This document shows positions 34,318 to 43,210 of a stretch of DNA of 64,000 bases, piece by piece. Source of the stretch: Opitutia bacterium. Its GTDB lineage: Bacteria > Verrucomicrobiota > Verrucomicrobiia > Opitutales > Opitutaceae. The position numbers and the translations under genes are program-made. The stretch is from NCBI GenBank assembly GCA_947452315.1, contig CANGCX010000003.1, positions 21,604 to 85,603 of the forward strand. The letters run 5' to 3'. The notes under the pieces were generated by a model. The model was not told the origin of the DNA, did no database searches, and was given only the letters and a program-made list of their open reading frames with translations. The stretch's first letter is position 1; every line of letters begins with the position of its first letter.

Positions 34318-35073
34318 TTAAGGCATGGAGCGTTTGCGGAAAATAATCACGTGCTGACGAGGGAGTCCGCGAAACGTCTCCACGTAGTCGAGGGGTTGCG
34401 CGGTCATCTCTAGCTTCACCTGCGCCTCGGTCATTTTGTGTAGAGCTTTGATCGGCACCGTAGAATCCTCGCCGCGATATTCGATAAACACGACGCGTCC
34501 GCCGGGTTTCAGACTCCGACAGACGGCTGCGATGAATTCTGCGGGCCGGCTGCATTCGTGGTAAACATCGACCATAATCGCCAGATCGACGGGCTGGGGG
34601 AGTTTTGGATCGTCGACGGTACTGATCACTCCTGTGACGTTGGATACGCCGCGCTCTTTCATTTTCTCCGCGAGCAATTCGATCATCTCGGGCTGAATAT
34701 CGACGCCATACACTACGCCGCGCGGCCCCACGGCCTGCGCCATGCGCCAGCTAAAATAACCTGTGCCGCAACCCAGATCTGCGACGATGTCACCGGGCTT
34801 CAGCGCGAGGGCTTTTAACACCAGATCGGGCCGCTCCTCGGTATCGCGTTCCGGTCGCTCGAGCCAGGGTGCTGCCAAATGTGTCATGTAGTGGGCGATC
34901 TCGCGGCCAAAATAATACATCCCCAGACCATCGCGCGTCTTTTTACCCTGTGTATACAGTGTCGGCTCGCGCAACGTTTCTGCCGCTGCAATCCAAGAGT
35001 GCGCGTTAGCTCCGAGGACTATAAGTATGATCCACGTGCGGGTGCTGGGGCTGCGCCAGAGTGGGGGGCTCAT
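34318..35073 (-). CDS. Class I SAM-dependent methyltransferase with signal-like N-terminus
   Basis: This 251-residue protein contains a Rossmann-type methyltransferase domain with motif I VADLGCGTGYFSWRM near residues 95-109, GVDIQPEMI as motif II and a downstream LKPGGRVVFIEYRGED, as in UbiE-like enzymes. The odd part is the N-terminus: residues 1-30 have basic residues followed by WIILIVLGANAHSWIAAAE, which looks like a cleavable signal peptide. The next segment, YYFGREIAHYMTHLAAPWLERPER, is typical of a set of exported-looking methyltransferases seen in Planctomycetes and Proteobacteria. A SAM-dependent enzyme outside the cytoplasm would lack cofactor, so membrane anchoring is an alternative. 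Substrate unknown. It is divergent from the PVC heme protein gene. Confidence 0.85.
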   Translation of the reverse strand: MSPPLWRSPSTRTWIILIVLGANAHSWIAAAETLREPTLYTQGKKTRDGLGMYYFGREIAHYMTHLAAPWLERPERDTEERPDLVLKALALKPGDIVADLGCGTGYFSWRMAQAVGPRGVVYGVDIQPEMIELLAEKMKERGVSNVTGVISTVDDPKLPQPVDLAIMVDVYHECSRPAEFIAAVCRSLKPGGRVVFIEYRGEDSTVPIKALHKMTEAQVKLEMTAQPLDYVETFRGLPRQHVIIFRKRSMP

Positions 35074-35174
35074 CCGCGAAACGTCCGGCTGGCGCCCCGG
35101 GTTGACAAGGGAAAACCCGATTGTGTTTCGGGGTTGAGACTTTTCTGCCGTCAGATCGTCTTAATGGTTTCCGT

Positions 35175-37742
35175 ATGACTCTCCGCCCCACTTTGCTCGT
35201 CATCCTTGCTTCCCTTTGTGCCGCCCCAATGTATGCCCAACGCGGTGACCGCGCCGGTGAAGTGCAACAGCCACCCGCCGCACACATCAAGGTTCCACCC
35301 GCGCCTGTGCTTGCGCCGAGTGACGCGCTAAAAGCGTTCAAGATCGCCCCAGGTTTCCGTATCGAACTTATCGCCGCTGAGCCTCTGGTACACGATCCGA
35401 TCGCACTCACGTTTGCGCCCGATGGCCGTCTCTGGGTCGTCGAGATGCGCGGGTATATGCCCAACGTTGACGGTAAAGGCGAGGACGCCCCCATCGGTTC
35501 CATCGCTGTGCTCGAAGATACCGATGGCGACGGCCGCATGGACAAGCGCACGGTGTTTCTCGACGGCCTTGTGATGCCGCGCGCGTTTGCGCTCGTGGAC
35601 GGCGGGCTCTTGGTCGCCGAGCCGCCGCACCTTTGGTTTGCTCGGGATAAAAACGGTGACGGCATCGCCGATGAAAAAATCGAGATCGCCTCCGACTACG
35701 GCCAGACCGTAAACCCCGAACACACCGCCAACGGTCTCATGTGGGCTCTCGACAACTGGATTTACAGCGCGAATCACACTGCCCGCTTCCGCTACGTCGG
35801 TGCCGGCAAATTCAAGCGAGAATCCACCATTACACGCGGCCAATGGGGCATTTCCCAAGACGACACCGGCCGCATTTTTTACAATAGTAACAGCGACCCG
35901 CTCCGCGTTGATGCCTTACCCTCGGCCTACTTGCGCCGTAACACGGCGTTTATCGCCGAGGGTAACAACGTAGCCGTCGTGCCTGAAAACCTTCGCGTCT
36001 GGCCCGGCCGCGTCACCACCGGTATCAACCGTGGCTATAAATCTCTCGACGATGATGGCAAAATGTTTGCCGTCACTGCCGCCTGCGGCCCGGTCATCTA
36101 TCGTGGCGCATTATTTGCGAAAGAATTTTCCGGTGATGCCTTCATCTGCGAACCGGCCGGTAATCTCATCAAGCGCATCGCGATCACGTCCAGTGACGGC
36201 ACTGTTAAAGGGCGCAACGCTTACGAAGGCACCGAGTTCATTACTTCGACCGACGAACGCTTCCGTCCTGTTAATCTTATCAACGGTCCGGATGGCGCGC
36301 TTTACGTCGCCGACCTCTATCGCGGTCTTATTCAACATCGCACTTACGTTACCAGCTATCTGCGAGCCCAAGTCGAATCTCGTAATCTTGAACAACCCGT
36401 TTCGCTCGGCCGCATTTACCGCATTGTCCCCGTCGGTGCGCCCAAGGCCGTATATAATACCGGCCTTTTGACAGCGAACACGGCTGCCCTTGTGGCCCGC
36501 CTCGCTGATGCCAACGGCTGGGTGCGCGACACCGCGCAGCGTCTTCTCGTTGAGCACCGCGACCCAGCCGCTGCGCCCGCTTTGCGCGCAGTCATCACCA
36601 ACTCGCCCGCGCCTCTTGCCCGACTCCACGCGCTGTGGACGCTCGAAGGTCTTGGTGCGCTCGAGCTCGCTACGGTCCAACGTGCCCTCGATGATTCTGA
36701 CCCCCGCGTGCTCTCTGCCGCGGTGCGTGTCGCGGAAAATTTCTTTAAACCCGCGCCGCCCGCCGAACTCCTTACCCGACTAACCGGGCTGGCTCAATCC
36801 CCTATCGCTTCCGTGCGACTACAAGTTGCTCTTACGCTCGGCGAACTGCATTCGTCCGCCGCTGATGCCACGCTCCGTGCGCTTGTCCGCGCACAACCCA
36901 CGCAACCCTACTTATTGGACGCCGTGCTTTCCGGCCTCGGCGGTCGTGAGGAAACCTTTGTCGCCGGCCTGGTCGCCGAGGAGGTCATCGCCGCGAAGCC
37001 GCCAGCGAATGCCGTCGCGCTCGCCACCGCCGCGGTGTTGAGCTCAGGTGTCTCCTCCCGCATTGAACGTGTGTTGTCGATTCTGAGCGATCCTACCACC
37101 CCAGCTTGGGCACGTGGTGCACTTCTGTCTGGTTTGGAGCAATTTCTCCCCGTCGCACCTGATGGTCGCGTGTTGACCGGTCGCTTGCCCAACGAGCCTA
37201 AATCGCTTTTGGCCTTGGCCGCGCAGAAAGATACCGCCGACGCAGCGCGCGCCACCAAACTGCTCGCTTCCCTCACTTGGCCCGGAAAACCTGGCCAAAC
37301 TACCGCCGTCGCCGTCGCTCTTACTCCCGCTGAAGAAGCGTTGTTTGAAAAAGGTCGCGTGCAATTTGCTACCGTTTGCGCCGCATGCCATCAACCGACA
37401 GGCCTCGGTCTCGCCGGCCTCGCTCCGCCGCTCGTAAATTCGGCCTGGGCGCTCGGCGACGAACGCATCCTCGCTCGCATCGTTCTGCTGGGTAAGGCGC
37501 AACAAAACATGATAATGCCCCCGATGCGCGCCTTCGACGACGAGACGCTCGCCGGCGTGCTAACCTACGTGCGCCGCTCATGGGGGCATACCGCCGCGGC
37601 CGTGAGTCCCAAGACCATCGCGGCTGCCCGCGCTGCCGTTGCTACCCGCGACGAGCCTTGGAGCGATAAAGATCTTGCCGAACTTCAACGCACCTTCGCT
37701 CCGCCGCGCCGCGCTAAACGTCGCGAAGCTGGCGGGCAGTAA
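35175..37742 (+). CDS. PVC-type heme-binding CxxCH protein (propeller, HEAT-like, cytochrome c)
   Basis: The start is the ATG at 35175, giving 855 residues with a signal peptide of about 22 residues. Residues 45-410 form a beta propeller of the membrane-bound dehydrogenase type common in the PVC group: PGFRIELIAAEPLVHDP, FAPDGRLWVVEMRGY, EDTDGDGRMDKRTVFLDGL, TANGLMWALDNWIY and NLINGPDGALYVADLYRG. Residues 440-690 are alpha-helical with a HEAT-like rhythm. A C-terminal cytochrome c domain has CAACH at 735-739 and a methionine-containing NMIMPPM segment as a likely axial ligand. The family is probably periplasmic and redox-active with unknown substrate. The next gene starts 64 bp downstream. 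Confidence 0.9.
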   Translation: MTLRPTLLVILASLCAAPMYAQRGDRAGEVQQPPAAHIKVPPAPVLAPSDALKAFKIAPGFRIELIAAEPLVHDPIALTFAPDGRLWVVEMRGYMPNVDGKGEDAPIGSIAVLEDTDGDGRMDKRTVFLDGLVMPRAFALVDGGLLVAEPPHLWFARDKNGDGIADEKIEIASDYGQTVNPEHTANGLMWALDNWIYSANHTARFRYVGAGKFKRESTITRGQWGISQDDTGRIFYNSNSDPLRVDALPSAYLRRNTAFIAEGNNVAVVPENLRVWPGRVTTGINRGYKSLDDDGKMFAVTAACGPVIYRGALFAKEFSGDAFICEPAGNLIKRIAITSSDGTVKGRNAYEGTEFITSTDERFRPVNLINGPDGALYVADLYRGLIQHRTYVTSYLRAQVESRNLEQPVSLGRIYRIVPVGAPKAVYNTGLLTANTAALVARLADANGWVRDTAQRLLVEHRDPAAAPALRAVITNSPAPLARLHALWTLEGLGALELATVQRALDDSDPRVLSAAVRVAENFFKPAPPAELLTRLTGLAQSPIASVRLQVALTLGELHSSAADATLRALVRAQPTQPYLLDAVLSGLGGREETFVAGLVAEEVIAAKPPANAVALATAAVLSSGVSSRIERVLSILSDPTTPAWARGALLSGLEQFLPVAPDGRVLTGRLPNEPKSLLALAAQKDTADAARATKLLASLTWPGKPGQTTAVAVALTPAEEALFEKGRVQFATVCAACHQPTGLGLAGLAPPLVNSAWALGDERILARIVLLGKAQQNMIMPPMRAFDDETLAGVLTYVRRSWGHTAAAVSPKTIAAARAAVATRDEPWSDKDLAELQRTFAPPRRAKRREAGGQ

Positions 37743-37806
37743 TGCACGAGGATTTGCGGAACGGCTTGCGCCCGGCTATTTCGCCGGTAGTCAGACGCAA
37801 GACCCC

Positions 37807-39303
37807 ATGTCCTCCGCCTCTCGATCTTATTTTCTTCACGTTGTTTTTTTCTTCGGTGTTTTCGCGTCGCAGTGCGCTCACGCAGCCACTCCCGCCAAAC
37901 GCCTGCTGCTCGACAACGATGGCAACAGTACGTTCAGCACGCTCTCACCGGATTTTAAACGCGATATCGACGAAGTCGTCGCTTCGTGCCCACCCAATAT
38001 CACGACTTATCTGCTCTGTCCGGGCGCGGGGCGTTATTATTATCCTACCAATGTGGGTGAGACCGATCCGCGTTGCATCCAGCTCGCGCTTGAGCACGCG
38101 CAAGGACGCGATCCATTCGGCTATTTCCTTCAGCGCCTAAAAGCGGCGGGCAAAGAGACTTTTGTCACTATACGCACTAACGACGTGCACGAGCCCACTG
38201 CCGCTAACGAGTGGAACCTGCCTCGCGTGCGCCGTGAACATCCCGATGTCATCGTCGATTCAGCGGCCGTCGCGCGCGGCGATCTCGATTGGCGAAACTG
38301 GTGCCTCGATTATAGTCGGCCCGAGGTGCGTAAGTTCATGTTGGCGATTATCGCCGAGTTATTGGAAAAATATGAATTTGATGGGGTGCAACTCGATTGG
38401 ATGCGTTTCCCGCGTCACCTTTCGGGTACGCGTGATGAGGTTTGGGCGAAACGCGTTCACATCACCGATTTTGTCGCCGATGTGCGCGCATTATGCCGCA
38501 CGAAAAAACGTCAGTTAATCGTCCGCGTGCCGACGTCAGTTGCCGGCTGCCGCGAGCTTGGGTTGGATGTCGTGACCTGGACGCAGCGCGGCTTAGTCGA
38601 TGCGATTTCAACGTCGCATTTTTTGAACACCGATTTTTTTCAACCCCTCGCCGAGATGCGTGCGGCTCTCGGCCAATCGGTAGTTCCGATTTACGGCGGT
38701 TTTGATCTCGAGCATGGCGCCCAACGCCACAGTCCTGAATCGCTCCGCGCAGCCGTCTCTGGGCTCTACGATTCGGGAGCGGATGGAATTAATATTTTTA
38801 ATTTCCCGTGCTGGATCGAAAAAATTGGTGCTGTGCCCTACGATTGGTTGCTCGGTCTGGAATCGCCCGCGACCGCTGCGCGTAAACCGCTGCTTTATTC
38901 TGTCCCAACCGTTCGATTTCGACGTGTGTATGAGCTGCCGGGATTGTTGCCGGCTAAACTACCGGCGGGCGCTACGGTGAGCTTTCCGTTACCGCTGCCC
39001 GTCGCGGCGTTGCCCATCGCACGCGCTCGTATTCTCGTGACTGGCGTGCCGCACACCGTGAAAGAACTCACGGTTAAACTAAACGGCCAACCGCTAGAAT
39101 GGTTGCCGCTACAAAAAAGTCCCGAGCTGTTTGTCGAGTTCTCCGGTCCTGGCGATTTGCCGGGTCGCCGGCCCTCGCCCGAGGCCAGCCGCACGTATCG
39201 TTTCGACCCCGCGTTGCTGCAGGCCGGCGCTAATGTTCTAGAAATCACCAACGCTTCTACGACGGCCGCTGAAGTCCTTACAGTGAATCTGGGAGTTTGG
39301 TAG
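37807..39303 (+). CDS. Family 10-like glycosyl hydrolase (GHL10/DUF187 type)
   Basis: I set the start at the ATG at 37807, because the open frame upstream overlaps the preceding gene and lacks similarity. The 498-residue product has a signal peptide of about 26 residues. A TIM-barrel-like domain follows with the motif FDGVQLDWMRFPRHL near residue 195, typical of the GHL10/DUF187 families, and GADGINIFNFPCWIEK near 322. The last about 120 residues are beta-rich and may bind carbohydrate. Family members act in or near the envelope, and the exact activity is unproven. It belongs to a run of same-strand genes for glycan processing (37807-41538). Confidence 0.8.
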   Translation: MSSASRSYFLHVVFFFGVFASQCAHAATPAKRLLLDNDGNSTFSTLSPDFKRDIDEVVASCPPNITTYLLCPGAGRYYYPTNVGETDPRCIQLALEHAQGRDPFGYFLQRLKAAGKETFVTIRTNDVHEPTAANEWNLPRVRREHPDVIVDSAAVARGDLDWRNWCLDYSRPEVRKFMLAIIAELLEKYEFDGVQLDWMRFPRHLSGTRDEVWAKRVHITDFVADVRALCRTKKRQLIVRVPTSVAGCRELGLDVVTWTQRGLVDAISTSHFLNTDFFQPLAEMRAALGQSVVPIYGGFDLEHGAQRHSPESLRAAVSGLYDSGADGINIFNFPCWIEKIGAVPYDWLLGLESPATAARKPLLYSVPTVRFRRVYELPGLLPAKLPAGATVSFPLPLPVAALPIARARILVTGVPHTVKELTVKLNGQPLEWLPLQKSPELFVEFSGPGDLPGRRPSPEASRTYRFDPALLQAGANVLEITNASTTAAEVLTVNLGVW

Positions 39304-39364
39304 TAATAGCGCTGCGTGATCAGGCCTGCGGGCTTGCCACGTTCGGGGCCATGGTTTCGCTCGC

Positions 39365-40153
39365 ATGCGCATGACCCCGAAAACAGCTCTCGTCACTGGC
39401 GCATCGCGCGGCATCGGCCGCGGTATCGCGATCGAACTCGCCCGCGCGGGCACCCGCGTGGCCATCAATTACGCCGGCAACGCCGAAGCCGCCGCCGAGG
39501 CCCTCGCGCTTGTGAAGGCTGCCGGCGGTGACGGTTTTATTGTGCAAGGTGACGTTGCCATAGCCGCCGATCGGGAGCGTCTCGTCGCCGAGACTGTCGC
39601 CAAATTTGGCCGCATCGATCTTCTCGTGAACAATGCCGGCGTCGCCCCCAAGGTTCGTGCTGATGTGCTCGATGCCGGCGAAGAAAGCTTCGACCGGCTC
39701 TTTGCGATCAATCTCAAGGGTCCGTATTTTCTTACGCAACTTGTCGCCAAGCAGATGCTCAAGCAGGCGCCCGACGAGGAAGGTTTCCGCGGTCGCATCG
39801 TCAATATCACTTCCATCTCTGTTTATACCGCTTCGATTAACCGCGGTGATTATTGCATGGTGAAAGCCGGCCTCGCGATGATGACTAAGCTCTTCGCTGA
39901 CCGCCTCGCCAACGACGGGATCAACGTGTATGAAATCCGTCCCGGCGTGATTGCCACGGATATGACCGGCGGCGTGAAAGAGAAGTACGACAAGCTCATT
40001 ATTCAGGACGAGCGTGGCATCACGCCAATCCGCCGCTGGGGAAAGCCTGAGGATATTGGTCGGGCGGTGCGTGCGATTGCTGAAGATCGTTTCCCGTTTT
40101 CCACGGGTGCGACCTTCGACGTCGACGGCGGTTTCCATCTTCATCGCTTATGA
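39365..40153 (+). CDS. SDR family 3-ketoacyl-ACP reductase-like oxidoreductase
   Basis: This 262-residue protein is a classical short-chain dehydrogenase/reductase. The NAD(P)-binding TGASRGIG lies at residues 11-18, NNAG near 88, and the catalytic YCMVK has Tyr163 and Lys167, preceded by a serine in the ITSIS segment. There is no signal peptide, so it is cytoplasmic. Its place between exported glycan enzymes, and its length, suggest it oxidises or reduces a sugar or sugar acid rather than a fatty acid intermediate, but this is inference. Its stop overlaps the start of the following BNR_4 gene as ATGA. Confidence 0.9.
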   Translation: MRMTPKTALVTGASRGIGRGIAIELARAGTRVAINYAGNAEAAAEALALVKAAGGDGFIVQGDVAIAADRERLVAETVAKFGRIDLLVNNAGVAPKVRADVLDAGEESFDRLFAINLKGPYFLTQLVAKQMLKQAPDEEGFRGRIVNITSISVYTASINRGDYCMVKAGLAMMTKLFADRLANDGINVYEIRPGVIATDMTGGVKEKYDKLIIQDERGITPIRRWGKPEDIGRAVRAIAEDRFPFSTGATFDVDGGFHLHRL

Positions 40154-41538
40154 ACGTCCGCGCGGTCATTGTCGCGTTCGCGCTTTTTGGCCGCGTTTTT
40201 GCTACCGAAGCGGTGCCGGTTGGGATTCCTGTAGGTTCGGTTTGGGCGGGCAGTCCAGTTAGTTTCGCGTTGCTTACACACGCGGGCCGTCAGTTCGTAG
40301 CCTATTACGATGGCGATCGTCGTCTTACTGTTGCCGCGCGTGTGCTCCCAAGTGCGCAATGGATCACAGTACATCCTGAAGGGGTTTGGAACGACGCACG
40401 CCAACGTCTATCTAACGTCACTGGCTGGGACAGTCACAACTTCCTACGCCTCGCCGTAGATCGTGCCGGTTGTCTGCATTTATCGGGCAATATGCACGTG
40501 GATCCGCTCGTTTACTATCGCACTAAAACCCCACTCGATATTACCACATTTGAGCGCCTTGATCGTATGATCGGCGATCGCGAGACGCGTTGCACGTATC
40601 CTGTTTTTTTCAAAAATGCAGCTGGCGATCTCCTCTTTCGCTATCGCGATGGTGCCAGTGGCAACGGCAGCGATCTATATAATATTTACGATACCGCGAC
40701 CCGCGCGTGGCGACGCGTCTTGGATCAGCCTGTACTGGAAGGTGAAGGCCAGCGTAACGCCTACGCGCTCGATCCTGTGCTCGGGCCTGATGGACGCTTC
40801 CATCTCGTTTGGATGTGGCGCGATACGCCCGACTGCGCGACCAACAACACCCTTTCGTACGCTCGTAGCCGAGATTTTATCCATTGGGAAAATAGCCACG
40901 GTGAATCCATCGCGTTGCCCATCACGATTACACGCGCTGAAATCATCGACGCTGCTAAACCGCATGAAGGCCTAATCAACATGACCTTTAATCTCGGTTT
41001 CGATGCGGAGCAAAATCCCCTCGTCGTTTTTCACCGCTACGACTCAGTCGGCCATTCGCAGGCTTTTATCGCGCGTCCTGTGAGCGACGCCATAATCGCG
41101 GCCGCCGGTTGGCGGGTGCAGCCGTTGAGTAAGTGGAACTTTAAATGGGCATTCTCCGGTGGTGGTTCGATTCCTGCCGAAGTCACGCTCGGTGCACCGC
41201 ACCTTGGGGCTGATGGATTTTTAACTGTGGATTTCAGCACGACGCACGCTGGAGCAGGGCGTTGGCGCGTGCGGGCGGATACACTGGAGCGAGTCTCCGA
41301 AGAACCGCCATTACCACCGGCGTTGCCTGCGAGTTTACAGCGCGTCGAATCCTCTTATCCTGGCCTAGAAATCCAATCACTTGTTTCGCGCTACGAAGGT
41401 CGCCGCTATGTGTTGCGCTGGGAAACGATGCCACGCAATCGCGACCTCCCGCGTGATGCGGCTCCGCCGCCTACGGCGCTCCGGATGTATGAACTGCCCG
41501 ATGTCGAGGAGTCGTCGGCGACGCGGGTGGGTTCTTAA
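40150..41538 (+). CDS. BNR_4 family beta-propeller protein
   Basis: This 462-residue exported protein has a signal peptide of about 19 residues and a repeat-rich beta structure of the BNR_4 family (PF15892). Typical segments are [80 protein letters not shown] and [20 protein letters not shown]. Several BNR_4 proteins are polysaccharide lyases such as ulvan lyases, and others are uncharacterised. The start is coupled by ATGA to the SDR gene, which links a cytosolic oxidoreductase to an exported glycan-active protein. Which polymer it binds or cleaves cannot be told from the sequence. Confidence 0.85.
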   Translation: MNVRAVIVAFALFGRVFATEAVPVGIPVGSVWAGSPVSFALLTHAGRQFVAYYDGDRRLTVAARVLPSAQWITVHPEGVWNDARQRLSNVTGWDSHNFLRLAVDRAGCLHLSGNMHVDPLVYYRTKTPLDITTFERLDRMIGDRETRCTYPVFFKNAAGDLLFRYRDGASGNGSDLYNIYDTATRAWRRVLDQPVLEGEGQRNAYALDPVLGPDGRFHLVWMWRDTPDCATNNTLSYARSRDFIHWENSHGESIALPITITRAEIIDAAKPHEGLINMTFNLGFDAEQNPLVVFHRYDSVGHSQAFIARPVSDAIIAAAGWRVQPLSKWNFKWAFSGGGSIPAEVTLGAPHLGADGFLTVDFSTTHAGAGRWRVRADTLERVSEEPPLPPALPASLQRVESSYPGLEIQSLVSRYEGRRYVLRWETMPRNRDLPRDAAPPPTALRMYELPDVEESSATRVGS

Positions 41539-41609
41539 GCGAAAGGTGCCTTTTTTCAATTTTCGTTTTGGCTCGCGGCTAGGGTAGGGCGGCGGACACG
41601 GTATTAGGT

Positions 41610-42617
41610 ATGTTGCAGACGTGTCAGGCCGGTTTTGAATCAGTGCTCGTGCGTGAACTCACGGACGTGGGGCTTGCCGTGGCGGAGTCGGGGCCGGGCT
41701 GGGCCGTGGCTTCGGAGGTCGCGGCGGTGGCTGGGTTGGCTTTTCCGCACGTGACGATGCGAGGTGCGATTGAGCTCAAAGGCGAGTCGGTCAACGCGCT
41801 GGCGAATCAGATCGTCGAGTTTTTTCTGACGAGTCTGCGCGGCGAGCGTGTCGAGGCGGCGTGGCCTTGTGTATTTGGCGGGCCGGCGGAGCTGGTCGGG
41901 CTAGGACGCCGGATGAGCGGTGTGGAAAAAGCGTTTCACGAGCAGTTAAAAAAACGTCTAGCCCGCGTCGCCAAGCTTGCGGTGGCGGATCTGCCGCGTG
42001 GCCTTGGGGAAGCGCGGGGGCTGTTTGTTTGGTTTACGGATTTCGGGCGCGTGTATGTGGCGCGGGATGCGTTTATCCACGGACAACGTCGCATGGCTGA
42101 TGACGACGCGGCGCCGTCGAGGAGTTATTTAAAAGTCGAAGAGGCTTTTGTGGTGCTCGGGATCGAGCCGCAGGAGGGCGAAACAGTCGTCGATCTCGGT
42201 GCGGCGCCGGGAGGCTGGAGTTACAGTGCAGCGAAACGCGGTGCACGCGTGATCGCGGTGGACAATGGTCCGCTCAAGGGCGGGGCGCTTGGAAATCCGT
42301 TGATTGAGCACCGCTTGGGCGATGCGTTTCATTTCAACTTTGAGGAGAACGTCGCTTACGACTGGATGTTTTGCGATCTACTCGAAGAACCACACCACGT
42401 GATGAAAAACCTCGTGGAACCGTGGCTTGCCCGTGGCTGGTGCCGGCGGTTTGTGTTTAATCTGAAGTTCGGGCACGTGGATTCGGTGGCCTTGTTGCGG
42501 GAGTTGCACGCGCCGGATTCGCCCCTTTCGCGGCACGCGCCGGGGTTCCTCGTGAGGCATCTTTATCATGACCGTGAGGAGTTCACGGTAGTGGGCGTAG
42601 TGAAGACGCGTGGGTAA
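41610..42617 (+). CDS. rlmM: RlmM-like 23S rRNA 2'-O-methyltransferase
   Basis: This 335-residue protein has an N-terminal THUMP-like region and a FtsJ-type Rossmann methyltransferase domain with the SAM motif DLGAAPGGWSY beginning near residue 195. Other RlmM-like blocks are SRSYLKVEEAF before it and DWMFCDLLEEPHHVMKNLVEPWL and FVFNLKFGH after it, which hold the expected Asp and Lys of the K-D-K-E tetrad. In E. coli RlmM methylates C2498 of 23S rRNA. The specific target here is inferred by similarity. It begins 71 bp after the BNR_4 gene and is probably separate from the glycan genes in function. Confidence 0.78.
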   Translation: MLQTCQAGFESVLVRELTDVGLAVAESGPGWAVASEVAAVAGLAFPHVTMRGAIELKGESVNALANQIVEFFLTSLRGERVEAAWPCVFGGPAELVGLGRRMSGVEKAFHEQLKKRLARVAKLAVADLPRGLGEARGLFVWFTDFGRVYVARDAFIHGQRRMADDDAAPSRSYLKVEEAFVVLGIEPQEGETVVDLGAAPGGWSYSAAKRGARVIAVDNGPLKGGALGNPLIEHRLGDAFHFNFEENVAYDWMFCDLLEEPHHVMKNLVEPWLARGWCRRFVFNLKFGHVDSVALLRELHAPDSPLSRHAPGFLVRHLYHDREEFTVVGVVKTRG

Positions 42618-42682
42618 TTTTTTAATTTTCAGATACTTTCACCTAGTCATTCGGGGCTCGGGCGGTGTTTATGGGGTCAGCC

Positions 42683-43207
42683 ATGAAATTCACATCTTGG
42701 AAAGCGCTGGGGTTGTTGTTGGTGCTGCCGTTGGCGGCGTGGGCGGCTAATCCGGCGTTGGCCGGTCGTTGGCGGCTTGATCCGAAGCGCAGTACGGCGC
42801 TCGATGGATGGACGGCGTGGGACCTCGTCGTCTCGCTCGAGGGCACGCGTGTAGATCTGCGTCACGATATGCAATGGCGCGCCACGAAACTTACCGCGAC
42901 TAATGTCGTGGATACGGCGAAGCCGACGACGGTGTCGGATTTTTTCCGCGTCGAGCAACGGCACATGGCCTTGTACGCGGTGCGAGGCGCGCTGACCCCA
43001 GTGCGAGCTGAGTGGCTCGATGGCGAGCGTACGCTGCGTGTGGAGGCGACGCCGCAGATAGAGAGTTCGCAAGGAAACAGTCCGATGCGGATCTACCAAG
43101 AGTTGCGCCTAATTGAGGGTGAGCAGGAATTGTTGCTGATCGAGCTGCATAGTACCCGGGGTAAGTCCTTCGTCTATCGGTTCACTAAAGTCATCGGGGA
43201 GAAATAA
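42683..43207 (+). CDS. Hypothetical exported protein
   Basis: I use the ATG at 42683, which gives 174 residues starting MKFTSWKALG and a signal peptide ending near AWAA. The mature part has beta-strand-like alternation (GRWRLDPKRSTAL, VVSLEGTRVDLRHDMQW) and resembles lipocalin-like or DUF-type exported proteins, without a clear family. It lies 3 bp before the GxGYxYP gene, so the two are likely co-transcribed and perhaps act together outside the cytoplasm. Confidence 0.72.
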   Translation: MKFTSWKALGLLLVLPLAAWAANPALAGRWRLDPKRSTALDGWTAWDLVVSLEGTRVDLRHDMQWRATKLTATNVVDTAKPTTVSDFFRVEQRHMALYAVRGALTPVRAEWLDGERTLRVEATPQIESSQGNSPMRIYQELRLIEGEQELLLIELHSTRGKSFVYRFTKVIGEK

Positions 43208-43210
43208 GCC

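Noticed and set aside
37639..37806. Upstream extension of the GHL10-like hydrolase
   Set aside because: It overlaps the preceding gene in another frame and precedes a clear signal peptide that begins at 37807.
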